A DNA stretch of 64,000 nt from Bryobacter aggregatus MPL3 (GTDB taxonomy: Bacteria; Acidobacteriota; Terriglobia; Bryobacterales; Bryobacteraceae). The notes under the pieces are model-generated. The model did not search any database. It was not told the DNA's origin and saw only the letters and a program-made list of their open reading frames with translations. The stretch covers positions 620,001 to 684,000 of the forward strand of contig NZ_JNIF01000003.1 in the NCBI RefSeq assembly GCF_000702445.1. Direction: 5' to 3'. Of the stretch, positions 18,901 through 25,046 are shown in pieces (within the stretch, counting starts at the first letter, position 1; the number at the start of each line of letters is the position of its first letter). The position numbers and the translations under genes were made by a program.

Positions 18901-19639
18901 CTACGGCTATCGCATGGAGAACACGCACACCTACGAGAGCGGCCCTGATCCTCTCTTCGACACCCGTCTCCGTGTCGCGCCCTTCACCTCTTCGCTCAGC
19001 CGCGACACCCGTGACGACGTTCTCGACGCCACCAAGGGCCAGTTCACCTCCCACGCCGTCGACTTCGCACCCACCTGGTCCGGCAGCCAGTTGAACTTCG
19101 TAAAGTACTTCGGCCAATACTTCAAGTACATCTCCCTCGACAAACCCAAGCCCACCCCCATGCAGAACGGCGCAAAGAAATCCCGCCTGGTCTTTGCCAC
19201 CGGCATCCGCATTGGTCTGGCCACCGGACTCAATGGGCAGGATCTCATCGTCGGCCGCAGTTCCACCGGGCAAGTCGGCCTCGGAGAACGCTTCTTCGCC
19301 GGAGGGGGAACGACCGTCCGCGGCTTCGCGCAGGACGGCATTGGACCCAGACTCTTTGATGGCGTCTCGCCCGCCGGTGGCGATGCCATGATCATTCTGA
19401 ATAACGAAATCCGTTCGCCGCTCTATAAGATCTTCGACGGCGTCGCCTTCGTCGACATGGGCAACTTATACGATCAGGCCTCAGACTTCCGGCCCTGGCA
19501 ATTGCGCAAGGCCGCCGGTCTCGGCATCCGCATCCGCACGCCGTACTTCCTGCTCCGTTTCGATTACGGCATCAAGCTCGACCGCCGCCCCGGCGAACCA
19601 CTGGGCCGCCCCTTCTTCAGCATCGGCCAGGCCTTCTAG
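12926..19639 (+). CDS. TamB-Omp85 fusion: envelope-spanning translocation/assembly protein with five POTRA domains
   Basis: One uninterrupted 2237-residue frame. Residues 6-24 form an uncleaved-looking inner-membrane anchor. About 25-1190 are repetitive AsmA/TamB-like beta-structure rich in short Ala/Leu/Ser/Asp repeats. About 1190-1480 form the conserved TamB C-terminal domain (LTGRLQLGEGGELYLNERKY, LTSDPPLGEPDIASVLLTGR). A Pro/charged linker (about 1483-1500) leads to five POTRA-sized units (about 1500-1890), then a 16-strand Omp85 barrel (about 1890-2237) with the lock motif VRGF near 2130 and a terminal Phe. TamA normally has three POTRAs and is a separate protein; five is the BamA number. 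TTG start at 12926, with AAGGA at 12912-12916. The predicted chain runs from inner to outer membrane and should insert or fold outer-membrane proteins or move lipid. Confidence 0.93.
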   Translation: MKLRYFRIAALSLGGFIIAGIAVLHTPPVKRFALAELQRVLAKQGITFHATGFDYNLLSLRARLREVVVTPKADMPPLLKLAAIDLDASLLDLIRGKIVVQNAALTKPEIYLLIDTSGHSNLPVLSSEGSSSSSPSILIEYLSIREASFRYEDRRAGTKLFIPQWQMNVDGHRLTNRHTISAQNLSPVDLTYGGQAYQIDRLQTTLDLGAKDVKILGLNLDALGATLRASGSIENFNAPTLHLQADADAKLDRFAALLKTRVAGEARVQVQAMGPIDQIAVTGQLSGKNLAYQQYKDFNLNSGFSYDGTTKIAGIRALRLASPFGNLSADGKLATEKGQSSLNAKLDSIRLDTLSRLAKSPITLASRATGAITAQWPGLSFERSTTTAQFHLHPTQAPAKNTLPVAGTLDARLRDGNGAIQLQNIDALGTALEGQIQLHQQQLSGSIEISAQNLSQSAAAAATIFASKLPPIAGQAEAKITLAGTLSRPEAQLQLEAAPVTVGTLAIEGAALDANYTADRVEIVSSSVRWKGQSLNATGTIGLDRAAKLNLKLHLDEASISDLLTGIEHRDIPASGRIQLDASITGTTKKPEAQAHLRGKDLVAYSQPFGALTADLTLSPAQLFEAQIALAKAPSETLNAQLSYDLDSDAIRADIQSTPLQLTTLDIPQFGRVTGAISLNAKSTGSSKDPHIEASLDTRNLIAANNKIGALSTSFQYAANDLAATLSAPLQHLNVQGHIATQEPYAFQAQAKAQDTDLNSLPLPADFPATGQFSFALSAKGNASDLRSIDATLLASRLDLRVKDQPISLDSPLDARLAGNLVTIHSAALRAPGATLRLEGSIPVDTTTGISSLHVDARADLAELSKLLHVTASGTASIQGLITGNLQAIDPKLEVKLDQVNYEQLTNANLLATAANGVFKIQSLNATALSAAITGSGDIPFALLPPEVPLVRSTAIAPAALELSVRNLDLSKLPNVPEELKGRVSATLDASATRASLDAVEARLTVNTFNVDYNQVHIEQDGLSSIRYANGVATVEKLAIKGPQTQLALTGSASEKRIDAKLSGSTDISLLTLFSSDLRSRGASSIEITATGTPANPQVSGFFELKDGEIAFPSPRIAAENLNARLDLTNNQLVVSSLKGDLNGGTLSGGGALGWTNGQLSGEGLTLSTRNVYLDFPADLKTVSNLDLKLAPVRDRTLVSGKVSISEGSYTDTLNLEGGIFNVVNRTPELDLTNERSAFLSKLDYNIGVKTVEPIVIDNNLAKVEMEVDARVVGNYYSPGLTGRLQLGEGGELYLNERKYLVDRGIITFVNEQRIEPVFDLSAKTSAAGYDITLGVQGSERERTTTLTSDPPLGEPDIASVLLTGRTLDRLQGDETSIAKEQVLSYLTGRVGNSLGQELQRATGLSQVRIEPGLIANESDPSARLTLGQNLTRQLSLVYSMNLINSGDQLIVGQYDFDKRFRTRALKQSDNSYRFDFSRTQEFGGIAPPPRTSSEREKRTIGKVGLDHDSLFTDEQIRKWLNAREGKRYDFFKIRKGLDKIEKKYAGEGLLESRVRLKRTMHDHIVDVDVEITPGPKVDFIYEGYSPSRSIKNKIRDLWQSGVFDIQRTAEASEQIRKDLLNDRYVEASVDVSVDSSDPDHKRVTFDVQKGTRFDSYKIVFAGATKIEEHELRRIIKEQKLENDAITAPKHIIELVTRYYQEQGYLDAKLAKPELILKDRTAQSVFPVSEGPLYQVQHLDFEGNQVYTKDELKKVSILEEGHLYSPEFRQLTTDNLRGLYGRKGYNDAEIGYQLERLPQQPGQLRVLFHIAEGKQTIVNRIQVTGNDETSRNFVRKQILLKRGEPLNMQALTDSRRNLYKTGAFSLVDIDRAPLSGSANQQLVNLNINVRELRPFLLSYGGYYDTERGPGGIVDIANRNSLGMARVVGMRVRYDSDLQEGRLYFSQPFLRQFPLRTTVSSYLRREIHEDFKTDRIGFSVQQEARFRKVWVFNYGYRMENTHTYESGPDPLFDTRLRVAPFTSSLSRDTRDDVLDATKGQFTSHAVDFAPTWSGSQLNFVKYFGQYFKYISLDKPKPTPMQNGAKKSRLVFATGIRIGLATGLNGQDLIVGRSSTGQVGLGERFFAGGGTTVRGFAQDGIGPRLFDGVSPAGGDAMIILNNEIRSPLYKIFDGVAFVDMGNLYDQASDFRPWQLRKAAGLGIRIRTPYFLLRFDYGIKLDRRPGEPLGRPFFSIGQAF

Positions 19640-19678
19640 CTCTAAGCCACATGTGACACTAGAGGCGGCAGACACTGT

Positions 19679-20096
19679 ATGTTGATCAGCGTCATCATCC
19701 CCGCGTTCAATGAGGAGTCCTATCTTCCGGCAACCTGATCCTGCCTTGGCGATGCCATCTCTGTTTGTAGTTGCACAGTGGAGCTGATCGTTGTCGACAA
19801 TGCGAGCGCTGATCGCACCAGGGAGGTCGCCCTCTCCTTCGGAGCAACTGTCATCCACGAGGCCGTTCACCACATTGCAAGGGTTCGAAACGCCGGAGCA
19901 AGCGCTGCGCATGGCGATGTGTTGGCCTTCGTTGACGCCGCGTTTTCTGGATGATGTCAAGGTGGTCCCCTCGCCCCGCCGTTTCGACCTCACCCCCACA
20001 TGGCGCACATTGATCTGGACGAATCCCGTGTTCATTGCGCTGTTCCGAAAGAGACATTCGACCTGGACAGCCTGGTACGTCAAAACTCCGCGTTAG
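19679..20096 (+). pseudogene. glycosyltransferase family 2 remnant (nonsense codon plus internal deletion)
   Basis: ATG at 19679 begins a textbook GT2 N-terminus (LISVIIPAFNEESYLPAT), which hits an in-frame TGA at 19736-19738. The same frame then continues with VELIVVDNASADRTREVALS, ARVRNAGASAAHGDVLAFVDA and stops at about 19954. The usual middle of the enzyme (roughly 90-110 residues, including the acceptor-site helices) is missing. A different frame resumes with RFLDDVKVVPSPRRFD and the family's C-terminal LIWTNPVFIALFRKR, ending at 20096. So at least a stop codon and an out-of-frame deletion have destroyed it. This fills the only stretch of more than 300 bases here without an intact gene (19640-20096). 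Confidence 0.85.
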
Positions 20097-21335
20097 CTAG
20101 CGGCTCACATACGGTCCATGAACCGCAGTCACCTTCATGCTCTCGGAGCTGTCATCGAGAATCACCACGCGGAAGCTGTCTCCGCCCGGCGCCACACGAA
20201 TCAGAATATGTCCCTGCGAACTCTGCAAGCGGTCCAGCAGCGGACCAATCACTGCCCGGTTCGCAGCGGACATGTTCGTGGCAAAGACATCACGCGGCCC
20301 GGGATAAATCCGCGTCGAGTAGATCCGGTCAAGCACATCATGCCCCGGATGATCGGCAGACCAAACCGGATCGATCAGCACTTGCGGCCGCACCCCGGCC
20401 AGATAGCCTGCCGTCATCGAATCACGGTTCCCATGATGATTCAGCACCACGGCTTCGAGCGGCCCCACTGCCTTTGCCACGGCCTGCTCCATGTCTTCCC
20501 AGGCAAATCCCCCTTCGCGCACCTTCCCCGGAATATCGCCAAAGCTGCCGTAATCGAATTTTCCATAACTCAACCGGAAGCCCAGGCTGCACTGGTTCTC
20601 CACCGGATAGTCCGCGGGCTGCAAGTCTTCGAGCCGCGGGAACTGCTGCCGCGTCGTATCCGCCACGCCGGTCCAAACCTCGGTGTTCACCAGGACATTC
20701 CGGATCTCAAAATTCGGATACTTCGCCGCATTCCGCTGCAGCACCACTTGGTCCTTCCGGCCCGCCACAAAACGTTCCGCCTGCAATCCCCGGTTCGCCG
20801 CCTGCCACTTCACAAAGGCCCGGTAGTTCTCCACCATCGCGTCCCGCAACGGCGTTGGATACGCATAGTCGGGCCACCCCCGGTCCAACAGCTTGCGAAT
20901 CGGAACCGCCTCGCCTACCTCCGTAATTCCGGTCAGCAGATAGCCGCCCTTCCCCACCTTCGAATTGGGGAAAGGATAGCCCATATGGTCATCGTGGAAA
21001 TGGGTCAAAAGCGCGTAGTCGAGCACAGGCTCCCCGCGAAACGCCAGCACGCGTTTGACATAGCGGGCGATCCAATCCCCCGGCGTGCGGCTCGCATCTG
21101 GCCGTGCCGGGAGCACGCGGGGTGACTCCGGCCTCGACCCTGCCCCCGCATCCAGCAGCAGCGAGGTCCCATCGGGCAACACAAAGAGTGTGGAATTTCC
21201 CTTGCCCGTATTGATCTGGTGGATATCCAGAACGCCCTCGCTCCAGGGAGGAAGCACGCTCCCCACCTCCTGCGCCGGCAGCAACGAGCCACCCAACAAG
21301 CCAGTCAAGACAATCCAACGGATCATGCGCACCAT
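20097..21335 (-). CDS. secreted metallo-beta-lactamase-fold hydrolase (ComEC-tail-like)
   Basis: 412 residues with a signal peptide (MVRMIRWIVLTGLLGGSLLPAQ). The metallo-beta-lactamase fold begins IHQINTGKGNSTLFVLPDG / SLLLDAGAG, and the metal motif HFHDDHMG (HxHxDH) lies at about residue 113. A later VLNHHGNRDS supplies another possible ligand. The layout resembles the detached C-terminal domain of ComEC and related nucleases or phosphodiesterases, but without the membrane channel. Substrate unknown. The stop directly abuts the stop of the glycosyltransferase remnant (TAG then CTA at 20094-20099). Confidence 0.82.
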   Translation of the reverse strand: MVRMIRWIVLTGLLGGSLLPAQEVGSVLPPWSEGVLDIHQINTGKGNSTLFVLPDGTSLLLDAGAGSRPESPRVLPARPDASRTPGDWIARYVKRVLAFRGEPVLDYALLTHFHDDHMGYPFPNSKVGKGGYLLTGITEVGEAVPIRKLLDRGWPDYAYPTPLRDAMVENYRAFVKWQAANRGLQAERFVAGRKDQVVLQRNAAKYPNFEIRNVLVNTEVWTGVADTTRQQFPRLEDLQPADYPVENQCSLGFRLSYGKFDYGSFGDIPGKVREGGFAWEDMEQAVAKAVGPLEAVVLNHHGNRDSMTAGYLAGVRPQVLIDPVWSADHPGHDVLDRIYSTRIYPGPRDVFATNMSAANRAVIGPLLDRLQSSQGHILIRVAPGGDSFRVVILDDSSESMKVTAVHGPYVSR

Positions 21336-21505
21336 GATCGCGCAAGCCGGTCACAGAAAAATGAAATTTATTTTGAGCCCCTAACCCGCTGATTCCAAAA
21401 AGCACCATCCCCAAGAGCACACAGAAAGCCCCACAAGCTCCTGCTACCGTGATCTCGAGGAAGCCAATCGCGCCTCCGACCAGCAACCCCATCGAGGAGG
21501 CCCGC

Positions 21506-22198
21506 ATGGCCACCGAAAAGCAAGTCCTCGCCAACCAGGCGAACGCAAAGAAATCCACTGGCCCCAAATCGAACGCAGGCAAAGCAAAATCGTCCTGCAA
21601 CTCCCTCGGCCACGGGCTCAGCGCCCTCCCGTCCACTCTCTTTGCCACCAACCCCGAAGCTGAGCAATCCTACAAAACCGGCACCTTAAAGCTCCGTCGC
21701 GACTGCCAACCCGATTCCGAACTCGAAGAGACGGCTTTCCAGCGCTACGCCTGGGCCACCTTCCAAGCCAAGCGAGCCCGGCAAATGGAAAGCCTCACCC
21801 AGGACCGCTGGCTCGAATCCCCCGACGACGCCCAACGCTTCTCCCAAATGGAACGAACCCAAAAGATGGCCGCAGCCTATGAACGGCGCGCCGGCAAAGC
21901 CCTGCAAGAACTGCGGCTGCTCCAGAAAGACCGTTTTGCCGCCTACGAAGTCCAGGCTGAACACTGCGCCATGGGGCGCGACGTCCCGATTCCTAAAACA
22001 CTCCCCGTCGCCCAACTCCGCACGATGAATCTGCAACGAACGAACCCAAACTACCTCGCGCAATTCCTGCTCTACCAGACAGACGAGGTCAAAGACACCG
22101 CCAAACAAATGCTGGACGAAGCCAAAGTGAACCCACTGGCCAGCCTGACGCCGGAACAACTCAGAAAGCTCGCCCGCGACATCGGCCTCAGCACCTGA
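21506..22198 (+). CDS. hypothetical protein with N-terminal STGP...GK...HGL motif
   Basis: 230 residues. The first 40 carry a recognisable motif (QANAKKSTGPKSNAGKAKSS, then NSLGHGLSA) that recurs at the start of many uncharacterised Acidobacteriota and Planctomycetota proteins. The rest is mostly charged helix, rich in Gln, Glu, Arg and Lys, with no membrane segment or signal. The frame is open from 21449, but ATG 21506 is chosen because GAGGAGG (21494-21500) sits 5 bases upstream, one of the best ribosome-binding sites in the window. It is flanked by unrelated genes on the opposite strand, so it stands alone. Function unknown. Confidence 0.8.
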   Translation: MATEKQVLANQANAKKSTGPKSNAGKAKSSCNSLGHGLSALPSTLFATNPEAEQSYKTGTLKLRRDCQPDSELEETAFQRYAWATFQAKRARQMESLTQDRWLESPDDAQRFSQMERTQKMAAAYERRAGKALQELRLLQKDRFAAYEVQAEHCAMGRDVPIPKTLPVAQLRTMNLQRTNPNYLAQFLLYQTDEVKDTAKQMLDEAKVNPLASLTPEQLRKLARDIGLST

Positions 22199-22201
22199 AA
22201 C

Positions 22202-22642
22202 TCAGCTCGTCGCGTGTCCAAACACCGGCCGCTGCAGTTCCTCGGCAAACTCGCGTGCCTTCGCCGCGTCCGCCATCGCGACAAAAATCGTATCGTCGCC
22301 CGCGATGGTGCCCAGCACATTCGGCCACTCTTCCGTATCGAGGGCAATCGCGAGCGACATCGCATGCCCCGGTGAGGTCTTCACCACCACCAGGTTCTGC
22401 GCCGCCACGGCGGAGGTCATAAACTCGCGCGCCATCGACAAAAATCGCGGAGTCGTCCCACCGATCTCCGCGTAGCCCTGCGCTGTTTTTACCAATCCCA
22501 ATTCGCGAACGTCGCGAGAGAGCGTCACTTGCGTCGTCTCGATCCCCCGCGACTTCAACAGTGACGCCAGCTGTTCCTGCGTCGAAATTTCGCCCTCGCG
22601 AATCAGCTTCAGAATCTGTTGATGGCGTTCGCTTTTATTCAT
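22202..22642 (-). CDS. argR: arginine repressor ArgR
   Basis: 146 residues, the normal ArgR length. The N-terminal winged helix has the recognition element TQVTLSRDVRELGLVK. The C-terminal hexamerisation and arginine-binding domain ends in GTIAGDDTIFVA, with the GDDT that contacts L-arginine. It is last in argF-argH-argR; its ATG overlaps the argH TGA (ATGA, 22639-22642). It most likely represses its own operon through the two ARG boxes before argF. ArgR encoded as the distal gene of the operon it controls gives simple negative feedback. Confidence 0.95.
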   Translation of the reverse strand: MNKSERHQQILKLIREGEISTQEQLASLLKSRGIETTQVTLSRDVRELGLVKTAQGYAEIGGTTPRFLSMAREFMTSAVAAQNLVVVKTSPGHAMSLAIALDTEEWPNVLGTIAGDDTIFVAMADAAKAREFAEELQRPVFGHATS

Positions 22643-24024
22643 AAGCTCTCGATGCGTTCGAGCGCCTCTCGCAAGGCCTTGGCCACACTCGCCGGCGCCG
22701 TGCCCCCGGGCACCGCACGCGTCTGCATGCCATGGCGCGGGTCGCGCAGTACATCGACAAAGTCCGGCGTAAACCGCGCATCAAAGGCCTGCAACTCGGC
22801 AGCCGTAAACTCCGCCGGATTCTTGCCCGTCTTGATCCCATGCAATACCAGACGGCCCGCCACCTGATGCGACTGATGGAACGGCAGTCCCGCACGCGAC
22901 AGCGCCTCGGCGATATCGGTCGCCACCACCCACGATTCCGCACAAGCCTTCTCCGGAATCTCCGGCCGCAGCACCACCTGCTGCGCCACAATCGCCGCCA
23001 TCTGCAGACAACCAATCGTCTGTTCGGCAACTTCGAACAGCGGCTCCTTGTCTTCCTGCATATCGCGATTGTAGGTCAGTGGCAAGCCCTTCATCGTCAC
23101 AAACAAAGCCGAATAGGCGCCAAACACGCGGCCACACTTGCCGCGGATCAACTCAAGCGAATCGGGATTCTTCTTCTGCGGCATCAAACTCGAACCTGAA
23201 GTCACCCCGTCACTCAACTCGAGCCAACCGAACTCCTCGCTCGAATACAGAATCCAATCCTCGGAAAGGCGCGACAAATGCAGCATCACCAGGTTCGCTG
23301 CATGCATGTAGTCCAGTGCAAAATCGCGGTCCGCCGAAACATCCATCGAGTTCCGCGTGATGCTCGCAAACTGCAAATCCTTCGCAATCGCCTCGCGATC
23401 AAAAGGAAACGCACTGCCAGCCAGCGCGCCACTGCCCAGCGGCAGCACATTCGTGCGCGCATGCGCCTGCCGCAGACGTTCCACGTCACGGGCAAACATC
23501 TCAAAGTAGGCCAGCAGATAATGCGGCCACAACACGGCCTGCGCCCGGCGCAAATGTGTGTAGCCCGGCACCACGGCCTGCGGATACTTCTGCGCCAGTA
23601 CAAGCAAGGCCCGCATCAAGCCCAGCGTCGCCTCGATCGTCGATTCAATCGAAGCCCGCAGCCAAAGCCGCGTATCGAGCGACACCTGTTCATTGCGGCT
23701 CCGGCCCGTATGAATCTTATCGGCAACCGCGCCAGCCTTTTCCTTCAGCTTGCGGATCACAAACGAGTGCACATCCTCGTCCGTGGCCCCGGCAAAATAC
23801 GCCGCGTCTTGCCCCTCTTCCCGAATCGCCTCAAAACTCGCAACAATCGTTGCCCGCTCCTCGGCGCTCAGAATCCCGACACTCTCAAGCGCCCGCGCAA
23901 AGGCCTGCGAACCCGTGATGTCGACATCGAAAAGTCGCTTGTCAAAGTGCAGCGACTCACTGAATTTTTCAAAAAACTTGTCCTGGCCGCCTTCAAAGCG
24001 GCCCCCGTAAAGCTTCTCTTGCAT
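22639..24024 (-). CDS. argH: argininosuccinate lyase
   Basis: 461 residues. Splits argininosuccinate into arginine and fumarate, the last step of arginine synthesis. The family opening (KLYGGRFEGGQDKFFEKFSE), HTGRSRNEQ and the fumarase/aspartase signature GSSLMPQKKNPD (about residue 275-286, with the catalytic Ser) are all intact. It lies 15 bases after argF and overlaps argR by 4 bases. No argG is in the window, so argininosuccinate synthase must be encoded elsewhere. Confidence 0.97.
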   Translation of the reverse strand: MQEKLYGGRFEGGQDKFFEKFSESLHFDKRLFDVDITGSQAFARALESVGILSAEERATIVASFEAIREEGQDAAYFAGATDEDVHSFVIRKLKEKAGAVADKIHTGRSRNEQVSLDTRLWLRASIESTIEATLGLMRALLVLAQKYPQAVVPGYTHLRRAQAVLWPHYLLAYFEMFARDVERLRQAHARTNVLPLGSGALAGSAFPFDREAIAKDLQFASITRNSMDVSADRDFALDYMHAANLVMLHLSRLSEDWILYSSEEFGWLELSDGVTSGSSLMPQKKNPDSLELIRGKCGRVFGAYSALFVTMKGLPLTYNRDMQEDKEPLFEVAEQTIGCLQMAAIVAQQVVLRPEIPEKACAESWVVATDIAEALSRAGLPFHQSHQVAGRLVLHGIKTGKNPAEFTAAELQAFDARFTPDFVDVLRDPRHGMQTRAVPGGTAPASVAKALREALERIESL

Positions 24025-24039
24025 TTGCTTCGATTACCC

Positions 24040-24993
24040 CTAGGCCAGCAGCATCAGCAGCAGCGCCTTCTGCGCATGCAGCCGGTTTTCTGCCTGGTCA
24101 AACACGAGCGATTGTGGCGATTCGATCACCGCATCCGTCACTTCCTGCTCCCGCTTGGCTGGCAGGCAATGCAGGAAAACCGAATCCTTCGCGGCCGCAC
24201 TCATCAAGCCCGCATTCACCTGGAACGGAGCAAAAGTCTTCTTGCGATCCTCAGCTTCGCTCTCCTGGCCCATGCTCGTCCAAACGTCGGTATACACCAC
24301 CTGCGAGTTCCGCACACCATCCACGGCCTCGTTCGTCACGCTCACCGCACCGCCGCTTTGCTGCGCGAATGCCGCGGCTTGCGCCAACACCTGAGCATTC
24401 GGTTCGTAGCCCTCCGGACAAGCGACACAAACATGCATTCCCAGCCGCGCGCCATTCAGCAGCAGCGAATGCGCCACATTGTTCCCATCGCCGACAAAGC
24501 AAAGCTTCACGCCGGCAAGAGCGCCAAAGTGTTCTTCAATCGTCTGCAAATCGGCAAAGCTCTGGCAGGGATGATACAGGTCGCTCAGCGCATTGATCAC
24601 CGGCACGCTCGACCATTCGGCCAGCTCTTCAATCGTCTGCTGCGTAAAGGTCCGCGCGACAATCGCATTCGTCCAGCGGTCCAGATTCCGCGCAATATCC
24701 TTCACCGGTTCGCGATCCCCGATCAGTCCGATCGAGGCGACAGCGTCGCCGCCCAACTGCTTGATCGCCAATTCAAAGGTCAGCCGCGTGCGCAGCGAAG
24801 GCTTCTCAAACAGCAGGCTCAAATAGCGATAGCGCAGCGCAGTCGCATAGCGTGTCGGGTTCTGCTTCACATCAGTGGCAAGGTCAAGAAGATGACGCAA
24901 TTCCGCGCCTGTGATCGACAGGTCGGAGGTCAAATCACCGGACGCAATGGTCTGCGTTTTCGGGAAAGAATCGGAAGCAAGTGCAGCGGACAT
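24040..24993 (-). CDS. argF: ornithine carbamoyltransferase
   Basis: 317 residues from the ATG at 24993. Makes citrulline from ornithine and carbamoyl phosphate. The carbamoyl-phosphate loop reads EKPSLRTR (Leu in place of the common Thr of STRTR, a variant seen in many bacteria). DVWTSMGQE and HCLPA are the ornithine-site motifs, which favour ornithine over acetyl- or succinyl-ornithine as substrate. The frame extends upstream to 25032, but that part would run through the ARG boxes and is not family-like. First gene of argF-argH-argR. Confidence 0.93.
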   Translation of the reverse strand: MSAALASDSFPKTQTIASGDLTSDLSITGAELRHLLDLATDVKQNPTRYATALRYRYLSLLFEKPSLRTRLTFELAIKQLGGDAVASIGLIGDREPVKDIARNLDRWTNAIVARTFTQQTIEELAEWSSVPVINALSDLYHPCQSFADLQTIEEHFGALAGVKLCFVGDGNNVAHSLLLNGARLGMHVCVACPEGYEPNAQVLAQAAAFAQQSGGAVSVTNEAVDGVRNSQVVYTDVWTSMGQESEAEDRKKTFAPFQVNAGLMSAAAKDSVFLHCLPAKREQEVTDAVIESPQSLVFDQAENRLHAQKALLLMLLA

Positions 24994-24996
24994 GAC

Positions 24997-25031
24997 TGTA
25001 TTTTTATTCACCCAACATGAATAATCATACA
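24997..25031 (-). promoter_or_regulatory. tandem ARG boxes (ArgR operators) in front of argF
   Basis: Two imperfect 14-base palindromes. TGTATTTTTATTCA at 24997-25010 matches the ARG-box core TGAAT-WWWW-ATTCA in 13 of 14 positions. TGAATAATCATACA at 25018-25031 matches in 12 of 14. Their centres are 21 bases apart, the classical spacing for an ArgR hexamer. On the argF strand the inner box reads TGAATAAAAATACA, also close to the Bacillus form. TATGAT (25024-25029, minus strand) inside the outer box is a plausible -10, so bound ArgR would block the promoter. The argR gene is in the same operon. Confidence 0.75.
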
Positions 25032-25046
25032 ACGCATCGCCCTGCG

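Noticed and set aside
23278-25020. 580-codon open frame on the plus strand
   Set aside because: It is the mirror of argH and argF, which have intact catalytic motifs; long antisense frames are expected at this GC content.
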